A stretch of DNA of 64,000 bases from Avibacterium sp. 20-132 (GCF_023611925.1 NZ_CP091456.1:434001-498000); one strand, 5' to 3'. Positions 48,460-58,761 are shown, numbered from the stretch's first letter. Program-made: numbers and translations. Notes: generated by a model not told the origin, from the sequence alone.

Positions 48460-49248
48460 ATGAGGAAAATAACGCATTGTGCCGCACAAAAACAACAAGT
48501 GGGTGTATGGAAAAAGGGCGAAAATTACCAATGTGTTTGGTTTGATGAAACCAATCAAGTGCAGTGTTGCACGCTATCCTCACCAATTTCGTTACCACAG
48601 CTTGCGCGACATATGCCATCATCAAGTCGCCATTCCTTGAAAACAATGAGGTTTATTACCGCAATCTCACCACAATACACGTGGATACAAAATCTGTTAT
48701 TACCACAAATTTTAACGGCCGCAGAATGTGAGCAACAATGCCGATTTTTATTCTCACAAGCCTTGCCTCTTCCTCTTGAAGAAATTTGGTTTGATTATCA
48801 ATTAGAAACGCTCAAACAGGGCGTGAAACTGAGTATTGTTGCGATAAAAAGACAAACCGCCTTGGATTATCTAAACGCTTACGCCCCTTTGCCCATTCAA
48901 GTGCTAGATTGCTGTATTCACGCCATTATCCGAGCATTTCACTACCTGACGGGGATTGGCACGGGAAGTCAGGTACTTTTTCTTTACCAAGATGAGCAAT
49001 ACACCTTTGCCATTCAGCCCAACGCACCCACGATGCAATTTATACAACATATTGATAAAAATCTCCCCGCACTTGCTGAAATGTTCTGCCAACGTTATTC
49101 CTTTCAGCCTGAACAAATTTATGTCTATTGCGGTGATGTACAAGCCCAACCCTTGCCTAGCCAATGGCAGACCGTAGAAACCCATTTGCCTTTTATCGCG
49201 TTAGGTAATGCGTTATGGCAACAAGAAGGAGCAGGGAATGGCGATTAA
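48460..49248 (+). CDS. comA: Competence protein ComA (PilM-like)
   Basis: 262 residues, cytoplasmic, in the place of PilM (actin-like type IV pilus assembly platform protein), though by eye the ATPase motifs are poorly conserved, as in Haemophilus ComA. It begins MRKITHCAAQKQQVGVWKKG. First gene of comABCDE, essential in H. influenzae for DNA uptake. SD AGG lies about 10 nt upstream. Its end overlaps the comB start by 11 nt. Confidence 0.85.
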   Translation: MRKITHCAAQKQQVGVWKKGENYQCVWFDETNQVQCCTLSSPISLPQLARHMPSSSRHSLKTMRFITAISPQYTWIQNLLLPQILTAAECEQQCRFLFSQALPLPLEEIWFDYQLETLKQGVKLSIVAIKRQTALDYLNAYAPLPIQVLDCCIHAIIRAFHYLTGIGTGSQVLFLYQDEQYTFAIQPNAPTMQFIQHIDKNLPALAEMFCQRYSFQPEQIYVYCGDVQAQPLPSQWQTVETHLPFIALGNALWQQEGAGNGD

Positions 49249-49762
49249 TTTACTACCGTGGCGATTGGCGACTCATCATAAGAATGTAAAAAAATTGCTG
49301 ATTCGGGCAGGCATTTGCTTAGCCATTGGTCTTGCTAGTCAGATTATGATGCGCCACGTTTTGCACGCAGAGCAAGCCATCGCACCACAAAAAAATGAGC
49401 AATATGAAACCCTCTCACAGCGTTTAACCGAAACCATTGAACAAATTAATGCGTTAAGGCAAAACTATGTTTCTCAACAAGAACAACAACCTTTGCCAGC
49501 ACAAAGCATTGTTCAATTTTTAAACTGGCTTGCGGCGCTTCCTTTGCAACAAGGGGAATTAAATGAAGTGTCGCTGACACAACAAAAATTATTACTCAGC
49601 GGTTTTACGGAAAATCAGCAAGAATTTGAACAATTACAGCAACGTATTACGCAATTAGAACAATTTAACCACTCACAACTTACCCAATTTCAGCCCACGG
49701 GTTCACAACTGACGTTTGAATTTCAATTAAGCAATGAACAAGATGACGATGCTACTTTTTAA
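49238..49762 (+). CDS. comB: Competence protein ComB (PilN-like)
   Basis: 174 residues from ATG at 49238. MAINLLPWRLATHHKNVKKL is the PilN pattern (MxxINLLPWR), which decides this start over an in-frame ATG at 49208; AGGAGCAGGG lies upstream. A single membrane helix (LIRAGICLAIGLASQIMM) is followed by a periplasmic coiled coil rich in Gln. It is expected to form the inner-membrane alignment complex with ComA, ComC and ComD. Confidence 0.88.
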   Translation: MAINLLPWRLATHHKNVKKLLIRAGICLAIGLASQIMMRHVLHAEQAIAPQKNEQYETLSQRLTETIEQINALRQNYVSQQEQQPLPAQSIVQFLNWLAALPLQQGELNEVSLTQQKLLLSGFTENQQEFEQLQQRITQLEQFNHSQLTQFQPTGSQLTFEFQLSNEQDDDATF

Positions 49763-50282
49763 CAATCCACATAATTTACTTGGCAAGTTCGCCCAACTTT
49801 CCGCCTTCAAGCAATATGCCATATTGCTCATTTGCACCTTTTTGCCGTTGTTTTTCTTGGTGATCGAATATCAGCAAGCCCAACAGCAAAATGCGCAAAC
49901 CGCGCGTCAAATTGTGCAATTAACGCAAGATTTGGATCATCAAAAACAAATTTTAAGTTCATTACAGCAAAGTAAACAACGCTCCTTTACACCCGAACTC
50001 ACACGCGATATCGCTGAAATAAACCAAGCACTACGCCCACAGGATTTTCAATTACAAGTCAAAAATAGCCAGTGGCATTTTTACCAAGCCCCTTATTTAA
50101 CAATGCAGTTGGCTGGCAAATTTGAGCATTTACGCCAATTTTTGACCGCACTTTTAGATCGCACGCCACAGCTCAATGTATTACAACTTCACATTTACAA
50201 AACACAAGAAAATCCATTCTCACAACGTTCACTCATCACTGAGGTTCGCTTTAAACTTTCTTTATATAAGGATAAGCAATGA
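49734..50282 (+). CDS. comC: Competence protein ComC (PilO-like)
   Basis: 182 residues with one membrane helix (QYAILLICTFLPLFFLVIEY) and a periplasmic Gln-rich coiled coil, as in PilO. The start is uncertain: ATGs at 49734, 49743 and 49749 are all in frame and none has a clear SD, consistent with coupling to comB (29-nt overlap). It overlaps comD by 4 nt (ATGA). Assignment rests on order and topology. Confidence 0.85.
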   Translation: MNKMTMLLFNNPHNLLGKFAQLSAFKQYAILLICTFLPLFFLVIEYQQAQQQNAQTARQIVQLTQDLDHQKQILSSLQQSKQRSFTPELTRDIAEINQALRPQDFQLQVKNSQWHFYQAPYLTMQLAGKFEHLRQFLTALLDRTPQLNVLQLHIYKTQENPFSQRSLITEVRFKLSLYKDKQ

Positions 50283-50644
50283 AAAAATCGTTTCTTTTTT
50301 TGATCCTGTTCAATGCCTTTTTTTCTGCGCAAGCACAGGATCCCTTTGATCATACTCAACGTAAAACACAAACGAAAGTTATCAATCAAGCAAATTCTGC
50401 ACACTGTCCTAGTCATCAAAAAGTCTTGGCGGAAAATTCCTCTTTCCAGCAACTTAAGTTAGTCGGCATTATTCAGTTACCAGAACATCTCAACGCCATT
50501 TTTAGTCATCAACATCAACAAATTATCTTTGTTAAAAACCAAGATGTGATCGCTCAAGAAAGATTACAGATTACGGAAATCTCACCACAGCAAATTACAC
50601 TTTTTGACTGTGCGCAATCACAAGTTGTTTATCTAACCTTTTAG
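50279..50644 (+). CDS. comD: Competence protein ComD (PilP-like)
   Basis: 121 residues. The signal peptide FLFLILFNAFFSAQAQ is cleavable, giving a periplasmic protein, whereas PilP itself is usually a lipoprotein. The beta-rich part FQQLKLVGIIQLPEHLNAIF resembles the PilP fold that contacts the secretin. It lies 9 nt before comE. Confidence 0.83.
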   Translation: MKKSFLFLILFNAFFSAQAQDPFDHTQRKTQTKVINQANSAHCPSHQKVLAENSSFQQLKLVGIIQLPEHLNAIFSHQHQQIIFVKNQDVIAQERLQITEISPQQITLFDCAQSQVVYLTF

Positions 50645-50653
50645 GAGAGAAAA

Positions 50654-52066
50654 ATGCGATTATTAAAGTGCGGTGCATTTTTTCTGAGTTTTTCATTACT
50701 TGTCTCAGCAAGCGAAAAAACCAATGAAACCTTTTCAATTCGCTTACAGCAAGCCCCTTTGGTACATACCGTGCAACAACTCGCGGCACAACAAAACGTG
50801 AATTTAGTGATCGATGATGAATTGCAAGGCTCGATTTCGTTACAACTGCAACAAACAACGCTTGCTCAATTTCTGCAAGTGGTGGCTAAAATTAAACAAC
50901 TCCAATTTTGGCAGGAAAATGGCATTTATTATTTGAGCAAAGCCACGCCACATTCTTCATCAGAAAGTGCCAATCCCCTTCCCATTGAATTTGTCGATAC
51001 ATTGCCCGAAATGAGCGCCCCCGTGTTGCCCTCGCTATCCACAATGACGATAAAATTACACTATGCTAAAGCCTCTGAAATGATGAAAACACTGACTTCA
51101 GGCAGTGGTTCATTGCTTTCTGGAAATGGCAGTATAAGCTTTGACGATCGTAGCAACCTCTTGATCATTAAAGATGAAAAAGCAATATTGAAACAAATTA
51201 AAGGGATAGTAACGGAAATGGATAAACCCATTGAGCAAATCGCTATTGAAGCGCGTATTGTTACCATTAGCGATGAAAGCCTGAAAGAACTTGGCGTGCG
51301 TTGGGGGATTTTCACGCCGACAGAGGCAAGCCATAAAGTGAGTGGCAGTCTGAATGCGAATGGCTTTACCAATATTACGGATAATCTTAATGTGAATTTT
51401 GCCACCACGAATACGCCCGCCGGCTCAGTGGCACTGCAAATTGCCAAAATTAATGGACGATTGCTTGATTTAGAATTAACTGCGTTGGAGCGCGAAAATA
51501 GCGTGGAAATCATCGCTAGCCCAAGCTTGCTTACAACGAATAAGAAAAGTGCTAGCATCAAGCAAGGGACGGAAATCCCTTATGTGGTGAATAATAGTAA
51601 AAATGATAGCCAGACCATTGAGTTTCGCGAAGCCGTGCTAGGATTAGACGTTACCCCTCATTTATCAAAAGATAACGGCATTTTACTGGATTTAGTCGTC
51701 AGCCAAAATGCGCCGGGGCGACGTGTTGCTTACGGTGAAAACGAAGTGATTGCCATTGATAAGCAAGAAATTAACACGCAAGTCTTTGCCCAAGATGGGG
51801 AAACCATTGTGTTAGGGGGTATTTTCCACGACACCATTACCAAAGCCTTAGATAAAGTGCCTGTGCTAGGTGATATTCCCGTGATTAAACGTTTATTCAG
51901 TAAAGAAGTGGAACGTCATCAAAAACGGGAACTGGTTATTTTCGTTACACCACATTTGATCAAAAAAGGGCAACGCGCAGAAAAACCAAGTGCGGTGAAA
52001 AATCCACCAAAAAATCACCGCACTTCGCCATCTTCTTTGAAAATTTCGTCCAAATCTCGTAAATAA
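50654..52066 (+). CDS. comE: Competence secretin ComE (PilQ-like)
   Basis: 470 residues. Signal peptide ending VSASE, a secretin N0/STN domain (VNLVIDDELQGSISLQ), an N1 domain (HYAKASEMMKTL...IIKDEKAILKQI by position about 135-195), and the C-terminal secretin gate (VAYGENEVIAIDKQEI, TIVLGGIFHDTITKALDKVPVLGDIP). It forms the outer-membrane channel for the uptake pilus and DNA. The last ~30 residues (Lys/Pro/Ser-rich) are encoded by an inverted uptake-sequence pair. No comF follows, unlike H. influenzae. Confidence 0.95.
   Translation: MRLLKCGAFFLSFSLLVSASEKTNETFSIRLQQAPLVHTVQQLAAQQNVNLVIDDELQGSISLQLQQTTLAQFLQVVAKIKQLQFWQENGIYYLSKATPHSSSESANPLPIEFVDTLPEMSAPVLPSLSTMTIKLHYAKASEMMKTLTSGSGSLLSGNGSISFDDRSNLLIIKDEKAILKQIKGIVTEMDKPIEQIAIEARIVTISDESLKELGVRWGIFTPTEASHKVSGSLNANGFTNITDNLNVNFATTNTPAGSVALQIAKINGRLLDLELTALERENSVEIIASPSLLTTNKKSASIKQGTEIPYVVNNSKNDSQTIEFREAVLGLDVTPHLSKDNGILLDLVVSQNAPGRRVAYGENEVIAIDKQEINTQVFAQDGETIVLGGIFHDTITKALDKVPVLGDIPVIKRLFSKEVERHQKRELVIFVTPHLIKKGQRAEKPSAVKNPPKNHRTSPSSLKISSKSRK
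51989..52026. repeat. Inverted uptake-sequence pair inside the 3' end of comE
   Basis: AAGTGCGGTGA near 51990 and TCACCGCACTT near 52015 form an 11-bp inverted repeat around a short centre, within codons for the ComE tail (…SAVK… and …HRTS…), about 40 nt before the stop. Not followed by a T tract. Confidence 0.8.
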
Positions 52067-52222
52067 ATTTATTTTGACGGTTGAAAAAGGTGGGCATTTA
52101 TTGAGATAATCGCCATTATTTTTTTGGGTGATCTTTTCCAACCATATTTCTTTTTATGGTTGTCTTTTTATTTGTCGTTAAGATCAATTATTTTAAATTT
52201 TATTAAAGAAGAACAACGAGAA

Positions 52223-52750
52223 ATGGCAGAAAAACGTAATATTTTCTTAGTAGGTCCAATGGGCGCGGGAAAAAGCACTATTGGTCGTCAATTAGCGCAA
52301 ATGTTAGGAATGGATTTTATTGATACCGATGCGGAAATTGAACAACGTGCCGGTGCTGACATTAGCTGGATTTTTGATGTTGAAGGCGAAGAAGGTTTCC
52401 GCAAGCGCGAAGAACGTATTATTAATGAATTAACACAAAAACAAGGCATTGTGCTTTCCACGGGTGGCGGAGCGGTAATGTCAAAAGAAAACCGCAACCA
52501 TCTTTCTGCGCGTGGCATTGTGATCTATTTAGAAACCACCGTAGAAAAACAATTTCAACGTACGCAACGCGATAAAAAACGTCCGTTACTACAAGATGTA
52601 GAAGATCCACGCCAAGTGCTTGAGGAACTTTCAAAAATTCGTAATCCGCTGTATCAAGAAGTGGCGGATATTACCTTACCCACTGATGATCAAAGTGCCA
52701 AAGTAATGGCAAATCAAATCGTTGATTTAATTGAAAATATCAACGGCTAA
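52223..52750 (+). CDS. aroK: Shikimate kinase AroK
   Basis: 175 residues from ATG at 52223 ([19 protein letters not shown]), matching E. coli AroK (173); an in-frame ATG at 52124 would add 33 residues without family support. P-loop GPMGAGKST, shikimate site [14 protein letters not shown] and STGGGAVM. It phosphorylates shikimate. It precedes aroB by 17 nt. A weak promoter candidate (TTGAAA 52081, GATAAT 52105) lies after comE. Confidence 0.97.
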   Translation: MAEKRNIFLVGPMGAGKSTIGRQLAQMLGMDFIDTDAEIEQRAGADISWIFDVEGEEGFRKREERIINELTQKQGIVLSTGGGAVMSKENRNHLSARGIVIYLETTVEKQFQRTQRDKKRPLLQDVEDPRQVLEELSKIRNPLYQEVADITLPTDDQSAKVMANQIVDLIENING

Positions 52751-52767
52751 TTAAGCAAAAGGAAAAA

Positions 52768-53859
52768 ATGATGTTGTGCGTAAATGTTGAATTAAAAGAA
52801 CGTCGTTATCCTATTTATATCGGCGCTGGCTTGCTCTCCGATCCTAGTGTTTATCCCCTAAAAGCAGGCGATAAAGTAATGCTTGTGAGCAATCCAACCA
52901 TTGCACAACATTATCTTGCTCCAGTCACAGAAACATTAACTCAGCTGGGTTGTCAAATTGATCACGTATTGTTACCCGATGGTGAGCAATATAAAAATCT
53001 TGAGTCGCTCAATCTGATCTTCACTGCATTATTAGAAAAAAATCACGGTCGTGACACGACTTTGATTGCGTTAGGTGGCGGGGTAATTGGCGATGTCGTG
53101 GGCTATGCTGCAGCCAGTTATCAACGTGGTGTACGTTTTATCCAAATTCCAACCACGCTACTTGCTCAAGTCGATTCTTCTGTTGGTGGAAAAACCGCCG
53201 TGAATCACCCACTCGGTAAAAATATGATTGGGGCGTTTTATCAACCTTGTACAGTGATTGTGGATACGCTCACCCTTCATACCTTACCGAAACGCGAAGT
53301 CAATGCAGGTTTAGCAGAAGTGATTAAATACGGCGCTATTTTAGATTACCCATTCTTTGAATGGTTAGAACAACATATTGATGAATTGGTTGCCCTTGAA
53401 CAAGCCCCGTTACAGCACTGTATTGCCCGTTGTTGCCAAATTAAGGCTGATGTGGTGGCAAGAGATGAAACCGAAAAAGGCGACCGAGCCTTACTTAATT
53501 TAGGTCATACTTTTGGTCACGCCATTGAAACCCATTTAGGCTATGGGCAATGGTTACACGGTGAAGCCGTCGCCGCTGGCTCAATGATGGCAGCAGCCCT
53601 TTCTGAAATGTTAGGCGATTTATCCGTACAAGATGTGGGGCGTTTAGAAAAACTTTTTGCGCGCGCGAACTTACCTACGGTTTCGCCAGATACAATGCAA
53701 CCTGAAGATTACCTACCACATATGATGCGTGATAAAAAAGTATTAGCCGGAAAATTACGCCTCGTATTGCTGAAATCACTCGGACAGGCTTATGTTGCCA
53801 CCGATAGCGACAAAGATCTTGTTCTTGCAGCCATTGCCTGTTGCACACAAACTGACTAA
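52768..53859 (+). CDS. aroB: 3-dehydroquinate synthase AroB
   Basis: 363 residues (E. coli 362). NAD-binding [16 protein letters not shown]; metal-site [16 protein letters not shown] and HGEAVAAG; substrate stretch [17 protein letters not shown]. It makes dehydroquinate from DAHP in the common aromatic pathway. It sits between aroK and dam, the widespread gammaproteobacterial order. SD AAAGGAAAAA precedes the ATG. Confidence 0.98.
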   Translation: MMLCVNVELKERRYPIYIGAGLLSDPSVYPLKAGDKVMLVSNPTIAQHYLAPVTETLTQLGCQIDHVLLPDGEQYKNLESLNLIFTALLEKNHGRDTTLIALGGGVIGDVVGYAAASYQRGVRFIQIPTTLLAQVDSSVGGKTAVNHPLGKNMIGAFYQPCTVIVDTLTLHTLPKREVNAGLAEVIKYGAILDYPFFEWLEQHIDELVALEQAPLQHCIARCCQIKADVVARDETEKGDRALLNLGHTFGHAIETHLGYGQWLHGEAVAAGSMMAAALSEMLGDLSVQDVGRLEKLFARANLPTVSPDTMQPEDYLPHMMRDKKVLAGKLRLVLLKSLGQAYVATDSDKDLVLAAIACCTQTD

Positions 53860-53864
53860 CTTCA

Positions 53865-54731
53865 ATGTCTCCTAATGCGACAATTTTCCCACAACAAAAA
53901 TACCGCCCTTTTCTAAAATGGGCGGGCGGAAAATTTCGTCTTACCGATCAAATTAATAAATTATTTCCTAAGAAAAAACAATGCCTTATTGAACCTTTCG
54001 TCGGCGCTGGGGCAGTTTTTTTGAATAGCCAATTTGAACGCTATATTTTGGTAGATATTAATGCGGATTTAATCAATCTGTTTAATACGGTTAAGCAAGA
54101 TGTAAATTTGTATATTGAGGCAGTGAAAACGGTCTTTTTCCACCCTGATGCCAATACACCTGAGTATTATTACGCACAGCGTAGCCAATTTAATCAATCC
54201 AGCAATCACTTTGAACGTTCCGTTTTGTTTTTGTATCTCAACCGTTTTGGTTTCAATGGGTTATGCCGTTATAACAGCAAGCAGGAATTTAACGTGCCTT
54301 TCGGAAGTTATAAAACCCATTATTTCCCGGAACTTGAGCTACGTTATTTTGCTCATAAAGCACAAAGTGCGGTGTTTATTTGCGCCGATTTTCACGAAGC
54401 GTTTAAATTTGCGGATGAAAATTCCGTTATTTATTGTGATCCGCCTTATGCGCCGATTAAGCAAGAAAGCAATTTCACCAGTTATGCGGGGAATGATTTT
54501 TCTTTAGCACATCAACAAGCCTTGGCAAACTTGGCACAACATACCGCCAAGGAACATCAAATTCCTGTCTTGATTTCCAATCACGATACCAAATTTACAC
54601 GTCAAATTTATCAAGGGGCGAAAATCAAACGTTTAAAAGTGCAACGTTCAATCAGCCAAGCCTCTCATAAACGGATTAAAGTCAATGAGTTAATCGCGAC
54701 TTTTCACGGCAACCAAACTCAACGAGGCTGA
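53865..54731 (+). CDS. dam: DNA adenine methyltransferase Dam
   Basis: 288 residues (E. coli 278), D12-class. SAM-binding FLKWAGGKFRLTDQI near the N-terminus, FVGAGAVFLNS, and the catalytic CDPPYAPI. It methylates GATC, guiding mismatch repair and replication timing. Located 5 nt after aroB. An uptake word lies near 54362. Its 3' end overlaps the convergent dciA gene by 13 nt. Confidence 0.97.
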   Translation: MSPNATIFPQQKYRPFLKWAGGKFRLTDQINKLFPKKKQCLIEPFVGAGAVFLNSQFERYILVDINADLINLFNTVKQDVNLYIEAVKTVFFHPDANTPEYYYAQRSQFNQSSNHFERSVLFLYLNRFGFNGLCRYNSKQEFNVPFGSYKTHYFPELELRYFAHKAQSAVFICADFHEAFKFADENSVIYCDPPYAPIKQESNFTSYAGNDFSLAHQQALANLAQHTAKEHQIPVLISNHDTKFTRQIYQGAKIKRLKVQRSISQASHKRIKVNELIATFHGNQTQRG

Positions 54732-55033
54732 CTGAGCAAGGCAGGATTGACGTTAAATTGAAGTTGCTGAATTTGCGGATTTAACTCCTTTACTTTTGCT
54801 AATAGCTCTTTTTCTCTGAATAACAAACCTTGGCGCACCATCGCATTTGCCACCTCAATCACCAATACCGTTTCAGAAAAATTCGCCACACGATAAAAAC
54901 CGTTAAATTGACTTGGAAATAACCGAGCTAATTGCTCGTTTAATTGTTGTAACAAAATGCCTTTTTGCATAATTTTGCCAAGGCGAGAATTTTCTAACAC
55001 GTCTTGTACATTGGTGGGTTTACTGTATCGCAT
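54719..55033 (-). CDS. dciA: DciA-like helicase loader (DUF721)
   Basis: 104 residues. The DUF721 core is seen: LQQLNEQLARLFPSQFNGFYRVANFSETVLVIEVANAMVRQGLLFREKELLAKV (positions about 27-80). DciA-type proteins load the replicative helicase DnaB in bacteria without the phage-derived DnaC. The protein is short, like other gammaproteobacterial forms that keep mainly the N-terminal KH-like domain. It diverges from secM and converges on dam. Assignment is from pattern only. Confidence 0.75.
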   Translation of the reverse strand: MRYSKPTNVQDVLENSRLGKIMQKGILLQQLNEQLARLFPSQFNGFYRVANFSETVLVIEVANAMVRQGLLFREKELLAKVKELNPQIQQLQFNVNPALLSQPR

Positions 55034-55139
55034 TACTTGTTTTCTACTTTTTTGACCTAATATTACACATCAAAGTAAGACATTGTAGTGATTTTCCGCT
55101 ACAATGACAGTGATTTTTTGATTAAAAATAAGTTACCGA

Positions 55140-55451
55140 ATGATTTCATCTAAAAGCACACAGAATTTTTGGTCGCAATTCCTACTCAGTATGATTGCGA
55201 TCTTTGCCTTGCCTAATGCACAAGGTATAGAAAATGCGGGGCTTGCTTGTGAAAATTATTCTCGGGAACAACGCCAAACGCAACAGCTTGCTTGTCATCA
55301 GCTTGTTGCGCACAAACAAAGTATTCAACAGCAACAAAAACCAACGAAAAGCCATTTTGTTGCCCCAAAAATTCTCCATCAAAAAGCACCACACTTTATT
55401 TCTCCTGTATTGCGTGTGGCTACACCAATCCGCGCTGGCCCTGTTGCTTAA
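55140..55451 (+). CDS. secM: SecM-like secretion monitor with divergent arrest motif
   Basis: 103 residues just before secA, as SecM is in E. coli. The N-terminus has a signal-like segment (SQFLLSMIAIFALPNAQG). The C-terminus is HFISPVLRVATPIRAGPVA. The E. coli arrest sequence ends …WIxxxxGIRAGP; here IRAGP is intact, Gly is Pro, and the Trp is not in place. Pasteurellaceae SecM proteins are known to have altered arrest motifs. Stalling would open the secA ribosome-binding site when secretion slows. Confidence 0.82.
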   Translation: MISSKSTQNFWSQFLLSMIAIFALPNAQGIENAGLACENYSREQRQTQQLACHQLVAHKQSIQQQQKPTKSHFVAPKILHQKAPHFISPVLRVATPIRAGPVA

Positions 55452-55536
55452 CTTTTCCGCCAAATATTACCCTTTGAATGATTTCAGCGCCTTGCTGAAG
55501 TTTAATTTAACCTATTGATATAAAAGAAATAAGATT

Positions 55537-58245
55537 ATGTTTAGAACTATTTTTACAAAAATTTTTGGCAGTCGTAATGACCGCATTCTACGTCGCTTAA
55601 ATAAACAAGTGGCAAAAATCAACAAAATGGAACCGGAATTTGAAGCGTTAAGCGATGAACAATTACAAGGCAAAACCGCAGAATTTCGTGAACGCCTAAA
55701 AAACGGTGAAACCTTACAAAGTCTATTACCTGAAGCTTTTGCTACGGTGCGTGAGGCAAGTAAACGTGTACTTGGTATGCGTCATTTTGATGTCCAATTA
55801 ATTGGTGGAATGGTGCTGAATGATCGTTGCATTGCAGAAATGCGTACTGGGGAAGGGAAAACGCTGACTGCTACATTACCTTGCTATCTTAATGCCTTAA
55901 CAGGAAAAGGGGTACACGTTGTAACGGTAAACGATTATCTTGCTCGTCGAGATGCAGAAACTAACCGTCCTTTATTTGAATTTTTAGGTATGACTGTGGG
56001 CGTAAATATTCCGGGATTACCTGCTGAGGAAAAACGTGCTGCTTATGCCGCAGATATTACTTATGCAACAAATAGCGAATTAGGCTTTGATTATTTACGC
56101 GATAACCTTGCTCATTCTGCTCAAGAACGTTTCCAGAAAGAACTCTACTACGCCTTAGTGGATGAAGTGGATTCTATTTTGATTGACGAAGCTCGTACTC
56201 CGCTGATTATTTCAGGGCCTGCGGAAGATAGTTCGGAACTTTATATCGCTATTGATAAGTTAATCCCACACTTAATTAAACAAGATAAAGAAGACACTGA
56301 AGACTATCAAGGTGATGGGGACTACACCTTAGATTTAAAAACAAAACAAGCCTATCTGACTGAACGTGGGCAAGAAAAAATCGAAACGTGGCTGATTGAA
56401 CAAGGATTAATGCAAGAGTCAGAATCCCTTTATTCCCCAGCCAAAGTCGCATTGTTACACCACGTTTATGCTGCATTGCGTGCGCATACCCTCTTTGAAC
56501 GTGATGTTGATTATATCGTAAAAGATGGTGAAATTATCATTGTTGATGAACATACAGGGCGTACAATGGCAGGGCGTCGTTGGTCTGAAGGTTTACACCA
56601 AGCCATTGAAGCCAAAGAAGGGGTGCCAATCCAAAATGAAAATCAAACGGTAGCGTCCATTACTTACCAAAATTATTTCCGTCTTTATGAAAAATTAGCC
56701 GGAATGACCGGAACAGCAGATACGGAAGCCTTTGAATTTCAACAAATTTATGGCTTGGAAACCATTGTAATCCCAACCAATCGACCAATGATTCGTGATG
56801 ATCGTACTGATTTAATGTTTGAAAATGAACAATACAAATTTGCGGCAATTATCGAAGAAATCAAAGACTGCATTGCCCGTAACCAACCTGTATTAGTAGG
56901 GACAGCATCGATTGAAAAATCAGAATTATTATCTGATGCGTTAACCAAAGCGGGAATTAAGCACAGTGTGTTAAATGCCAAATTCCACGCACAAGAAGCT
57001 GAAATCATTGCTAATGCTGGTTATCCCGCTGCAGTTACTATTGCCACCAATATGGCAGGACGCGGTACAGATATTGTACTTGGCGGGAATTGGAAAGCAG
57101 AAGTGGCGAAATTAGATAATCCAACTGACGCACAAATCGACGCGATCAAAGCCAACTGGCAAACACGCCACGACATTGTAAAACAAGCTGGCGGTTTGCA
57201 TATTATCGGCACAGAACGCCACGAGTCACGCCGTATTGATAACCAATTGCGTGGACGTTCAGGACGTCAAGGCGATCCCGGTTCATCACGTTTCTACTTA
57301 TCCTTAGATGATGCCTTAATGCGAATTTACCTGAATGAAGGTAAATTGAATATGATGCGTAAAGCCTTCAGCACACCGGGGGAAGCAATGGAATCTAAGT
57401 TGCTCACCAAAGTAATTGCCTCAGCGCAAGCGAAAGTGGAAGCGCATAACTTCGACGGGCGTAAAAACTTATTAGAATTTGATGACGTTGCGAACGATCA
57501 ACGCCACGCGATTTATCAGCAACGTAATGAATTACTGGATAATGAAAACATCGCTGACACCATTGAAGTGATCCGCCAAGATGTGTTTAACACGGTTATT
57601 GATCAATATATTCCACCAAATTCTCTGGAAGAAATGTGGGATATTCCCGCGTTAGAACAACGTTTAAAACAAGATTTTGCGTTAGATTTACCTATCGCAC
57701 AATGGTTAGAAGAAAATAATGCCTTACACGAAGAAACCTTGCGTGAACGCATTATTGAAGCGGCTGTTGCGGAATATAAACGTAAAGAAGAACTAGTTGG
57801 TTCGGAATCAATGCGCCATTTTGAAAAAGGTATTATGTTGCAAACCCTTGATGAACTTTGGAAAGAGCATTTATCGGCAATGGATCACCTGCGCCGTGGC
57901 ATTCACTTGCGTGGTTATGCACAAAAAGATCCAAAACAAGAGTATAAGAAAGAATCTTTCCAAATGTTCACAGATATGCTTGATGCATTAAAGCTCAGCG
58001 TTATCACGACACTCAGCCGTGTACAAATCCGTACGCAAGAAGAAATTGAACAAGCAGAAAGATTACAACAAGAAATGGCTGCCCGTGAACAGGCGCAAAT
58101 GCAATATAACACTGACGATGAACAAGCGGAACAAACCCCATTGCCGCCTTCAGATCGTAAGATTGGGCGTAATGAGCCTTGCCCGTGCGGTTCAGGGAAA
58201 AAATACAAACATTGCCACGGCAATCGTGCGGCGAACTATCGTTAA
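55537..58245 (+). CDS. secA: Preprotein translocase ATPase SecA
   Basis: 902 residues (E. coli 901). Walker A in [19 protein letters not shown]-box stretch [12 protein letters not shown]; motif [12 protein letters not shown] and [15 protein letters not shown]. The Zn-binding C-terminus is [14 protein letters not shown], which binds SecB. It powers Sec export of unfolded proteins. It lies 85 nt after secM. Confidence 0.99.
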   Translation: MFRTIFTKIFGSRNDRILRRLNKQVAKINKMEPEFEALSDEQLQGKTAEFRERLKNGETLQSLLPEAFATVREASKRVLGMRHFDVQLIGGMVLNDRCIAEMRTGEGKTLTATLPCYLNALTGKGVHVVTVNDYLARRDAETNRPLFEFLGMTVGVNIPGLPAEEKRAAYAADITYATNSELGFDYLRDNLAHSAQERFQKELYYALVDEVDSILIDEARTPLIISGPAEDSSELYIAIDKLIPHLIKQDKEDTEDYQGDGDYTLDLKTKQAYLTERGQEKIETWLIEQGLMQESESLYSPAKVALLHHVYAALRAHTLFERDVDYIVKDGEIIIVDEHTGRTMAGRRWSEGLHQAIEAKEGVPIQNENQTVASITYQNYFRLYEKLAGMTGTADTEAFEFQQIYGLETIVIPTNRPMIRDDRTDLMFENEQYKFAAIIEEIKDCIARNQPVLVGTASIEKSELLSDALTKAGIKHSVLNAKFHAQEAEIIANAGYPAAVTIATNMAGRGTDIVLGGNWKAEVAKLDNPTDAQIDAIKANWQTRHDIVKQAGGLHIIGTERHESRRIDNQLRGRSGRQGDPGSSRFYLSLDDALMRIYLNEGKLNMMRKAFSTPGEAMESKLLTKVIASAQAKVEAHNFDGRKNLLEFDDVANDQRHAIYQQRNELLDNENIADTIEVIRQDVFNTVIDQYIPPNSLEEMWDIPALEQRLKQDFALDLPIAQWLEENNALHEETLRERIIEAAVAEYKRKEELVGSESMRHFEKGIMLQTLDELWKEHLSAMDHLRRGIHLRGYAQKDPKQEYKKESFQMFTDMLDALKLSVITTLSRVQIRTQEEIEQAERLQQEMAAREQAQMQYNTDDEQAEQTPLPPSDRKIGRNEPCPCGSGKKYKHCHGNRAANYR

Positions 58246-58258
58246 TTGATAAAATATA

Positions 58259-58297
58259 AAAGTGCGGTAAAAATTTCTGATTTTTTTACCACACTTT
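58259..58297 (+). terminator. Terminator after secA built from an uptake word
   Basis: AAGTGCGGTAAAAA pairs with TTTTTACCACACTT (one mismatch) around a short loop, 13 nt after secA. The left arm is a full uptake word; the right arm is one base off. Confidence 0.65.
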
Positions 58298-58359
58298 ATA
58301 GAGGGTCTGTTGATCATTCATTTTACATTTGAGTTATCCACAAACCCTAAGGAGAAAAA

Positions 58360-58761
58360 ATGGCAAAACCGATTATCCAAGTTGCAGCCGGGATCATTCG
58401 TAATGAATTTGGGCAAATTTATCTTACTCAACGCCTTGAAGGGCAGGATTTTGCGCAATCTTTAGAATTCCCCGGTGGGAAAGTCGATAAAGGTGAAACG
58501 CCCGAGCAAGCCCTTGCCAGAGAACTTGAAGAAGAAATCGGCATTCATATTCTCAACGCCGAGTTATTTGAGCGTTTTACCTTTGAATATCCCAGCAAGG
58601 TCATTCAATTTTATTTTTACCTTGTGGAACAATGGGTGGGCGAACCTTTTGGTCGAGAAGGGCAAGAAGGAATGTGGATCGCACAATCTGAACTTGATGC
58701 CAGTCAATTTCCGCCCGCTAACAGCAAGCTTATTCAACGTTTACTGGCTGAAAATCAATAA
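58360..58761 (+). CDS. mutT: 8-oxo-dGTP diphosphatase MutT
   Basis: 133 residues (E. coli 129). The Nudix box is complete: GGKVDKGETPEQALARELEEEIGI begins at about residue 39 (G-x5-E-x7-REUxEExGU). It removes oxidised GTP from the nucleotide pool. The secM-secA-mutT order is that of E. coli. SD AAGGAGAAAA precedes the ATG. Confidence 0.97.
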   Translation: MAKPIIQVAAGIIRNEFGQIYLTQRLEGQDFAQSLEFPGGKVDKGETPEQALARELEEEIGIHILNAELFERFTFEYPSKVIQFYFYLVEQWVGEPFGREGQEGMWIAQSELDASQFPPANSKLIQRLLAENQ

